Source: Pseudoscleropodium purum (taxonomy: Eukaryota > Streptophyta > Bryopsida > Hypnales > Brachytheciaceae). From it: DNA of 64,000 bases. Position numbers and translations under genes: made by a program. Every line of letters starts with the position of its first letter. The stretch's first letter is position 1. The stretch lies in the NCBI GenBank assembly GCA_963969395.1, contig OZ017795.1, positions 23,417,063 to 23,481,062 on the forward strand, read 5' to 3'. Under the pieces are notes generated by a model, which was not told the DNA's origin, did no database searches, and saw only the letters and a list, made by a program, of their open reading frames with translations. Shown here piece by piece: positions 62,801-64,000 of the stretch.

Positions 62801-64000
62801 TACCAAAAAGAAAGAATGTTGACATTTTTAACCCCTAAAGGATGAATGACAAAGAATACTTCTATGTAGGACAAAAGGGCAACTATTCATCCTCGGAATT
62901 TTGTGTAAGAAAGGAAGGTTCTTGAAGGGTCAACACTCTTCTCTGACTTTTGTTTCTGGTATCGGGAATTGTAACAAGGGACACGAAGTAGTGAGAGGGA
63001 AGTCGCCTTCTAGCAGACGACAGGAACTCTCCTGGTTTCGGAATCGTTGCGACGGCAGATTGGCGAACAGCAGGCGGTGCATTTGTAAGCTTAGTTTCTT
63101 GTGAGCGCAGCAGATGGAGTGGATGCAACGAGTCAACCTGCTTCAGAGTATTGTGGAGGTACGGGAGTTTCCGATATTTTCATCTTTTGGCTTCAGTTTA
63201 AAAGTGTAGAGTTAGTGGCTCTTGCTATAAGACTCAAGCTGTCTCTAAGTTAACTAATTTAGTGAAGAGGATGAGAGTGAGCTCGCACAAAGAAGAAATG
63301 ACTGCATGATTCTCGTCTTAATACATTCTCCGTCATTTACGAAAATTCGGTCAAGGATTTACTTGCTGCAATTTTCGACCTTCGAAATTTCGCACAGAAT
63401 TAGGGTTATGGATCTTTTAGAAAGGTAGACCGTGGGGGAAGTTCCGGGATTGCAGCATGCGTGAATTGCAGAGTCGAAGGATTTATTATACATCCGTGTT
63501 TACTAAGAATTGATAGCATTAACCTTTAAATTATGTACGCGTAATATGGGAGTCCCGGCATTCAGTAATTCATCTTGTTCTTCAGTTTGGAAGTGTAGTG
63601 TCATTAGTTATTGTTGTCGGGTCTCTAGTGAAGAGAATGAGAGTCCAGAGAGCTCGCTCAAAGAAGAAATGACTGCGTGATTCTCCTCTTAATATATTCT
63701 CCATCTTTTTCGAAAACTTGGTCAAGGATTCACTTGCTGGAATTTTCGACGTTCCATATTTAGCACAGAGTCAAGGTTCTGAATTCTTTCTAGAGAGGTA
63801 GACCATGGGGCGATTACTGGGATTGCAGCATGCATGAATTGGAGAGTTGAAGGATTTATTACCTTTCTTGAAGACTTGATAGCGAGCGCTATTCTTTAAG
63901 GTATGTACGCGTCCAAATTAGCATTTGAGGATGATTTAGAGTGTTATCTTGTCTCAACTTGAAACTTGGATCATTTTGGCGATTGAAAGAGGATTCTGAT
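59825..64000. other. Spacer and kinase leader, unit 3
   Basis: Holds the MITE-like element (60834-61098, interior partly replaced or diverged), the ~95-bp array with the unit 1 copy number (61296-61520), the empty site for the 687-bp segment near 61990, and the duplicated kinase leader (63187-63910). No complete gene. Confidence 0.5.

Larger units (their letters stand above)
58598..64000. repeat. Tandem segmental duplication, unit 3 (cut by window end)
   Basis: The third unit restarts at TATGGGACTAAAAAGAG. The 5.4 kb in view cover the thiolase fragment, spacer and kinase leader; a kinase gene would be expected to start shortly beyond the window end. This copy is near-identical to units 1 and 2 except for a more diverged stretch at about 60.3-61.4 kb. 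Confidence 0.92.

Overview
The window is nuclear DNA from a land plant. Its genes are split by many spliceosomal introns, AT-rich non-coding DNA makes up most of the length, and it carries plant families such as an ARID-HMGB protein, a plastid-type GNAT acetyltransferase and a plant/archaeal-type cofactor-independent phosphoglycerate mutase. A microbial-type terpene synthase-like gene (MTPSL) points to a non-seed plant (bryophyte, lycophyte or fern), because that family is known from those lineages and not from seed plants. The exact organism cannot be fixed from the sequence; a moss is possible but this is only a weak inference.

Left part (1-31 kb), ordinary single-copy genes: a five-exon GNAT acetyltransferase (104-2781, +); 6.6 kb of AT-rich DNA with decayed transposable elements; an MTPSL terpene synthase (9440-10704, -) which I propose begins in a GC-rich, transit-peptide-like exon at 11628-11931; a nest of small inverted-repeat transposons (12.7-14.5 kb); a six-exon ARID-HMGB chromatin protein (16907-22283, -); a divergent five-exon phosphoglycerate mutase (23994-27677, +); and a convergent nine-exon acetyl-CoA C-acetyltransferase with a presequence-like N-terminus (29043-32454, -).

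Right part (31.2-64 kb): a recent tandem segmental duplication. A unit of about 13-14.5 kb starts inside intron 3 of the thiolase gene and runs through its first three exons, its 5' flank, a long spacer, a 653-residue pseudokinase-kinase gene and a repeat-rich 3' region. It occurs at 31227-45680, 45681-58597 and 58598-64000 (cut by the window end). Only the first unit is joined to a whole thiolase gene; the other two carry truncated 5' fragments. The two kinase genes in view are intact and nearly identical in the active kinase domain, but differ at 15 of 25 residues in one patch of the pseudokinase domain. Transposon insertion, minisatellite gain or loss and array contraction distinguish the units, and the pattern of shared differences is mosaic.

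I see no operon-like co-regulation. The genes are independent: plastid acetylation, terpenoid synthesis, chromatin structure, glycolysis, acetoacetyl-CoA metabolism and kinase signalling. The parts most worth following up are the amplified pseudokinase-kinase locus and the proposed plastid-targeted MTPSL. Exon boundaries were derived by hand from GT/AG signals, reading phase and family conservation; no alignment or expression data were available.
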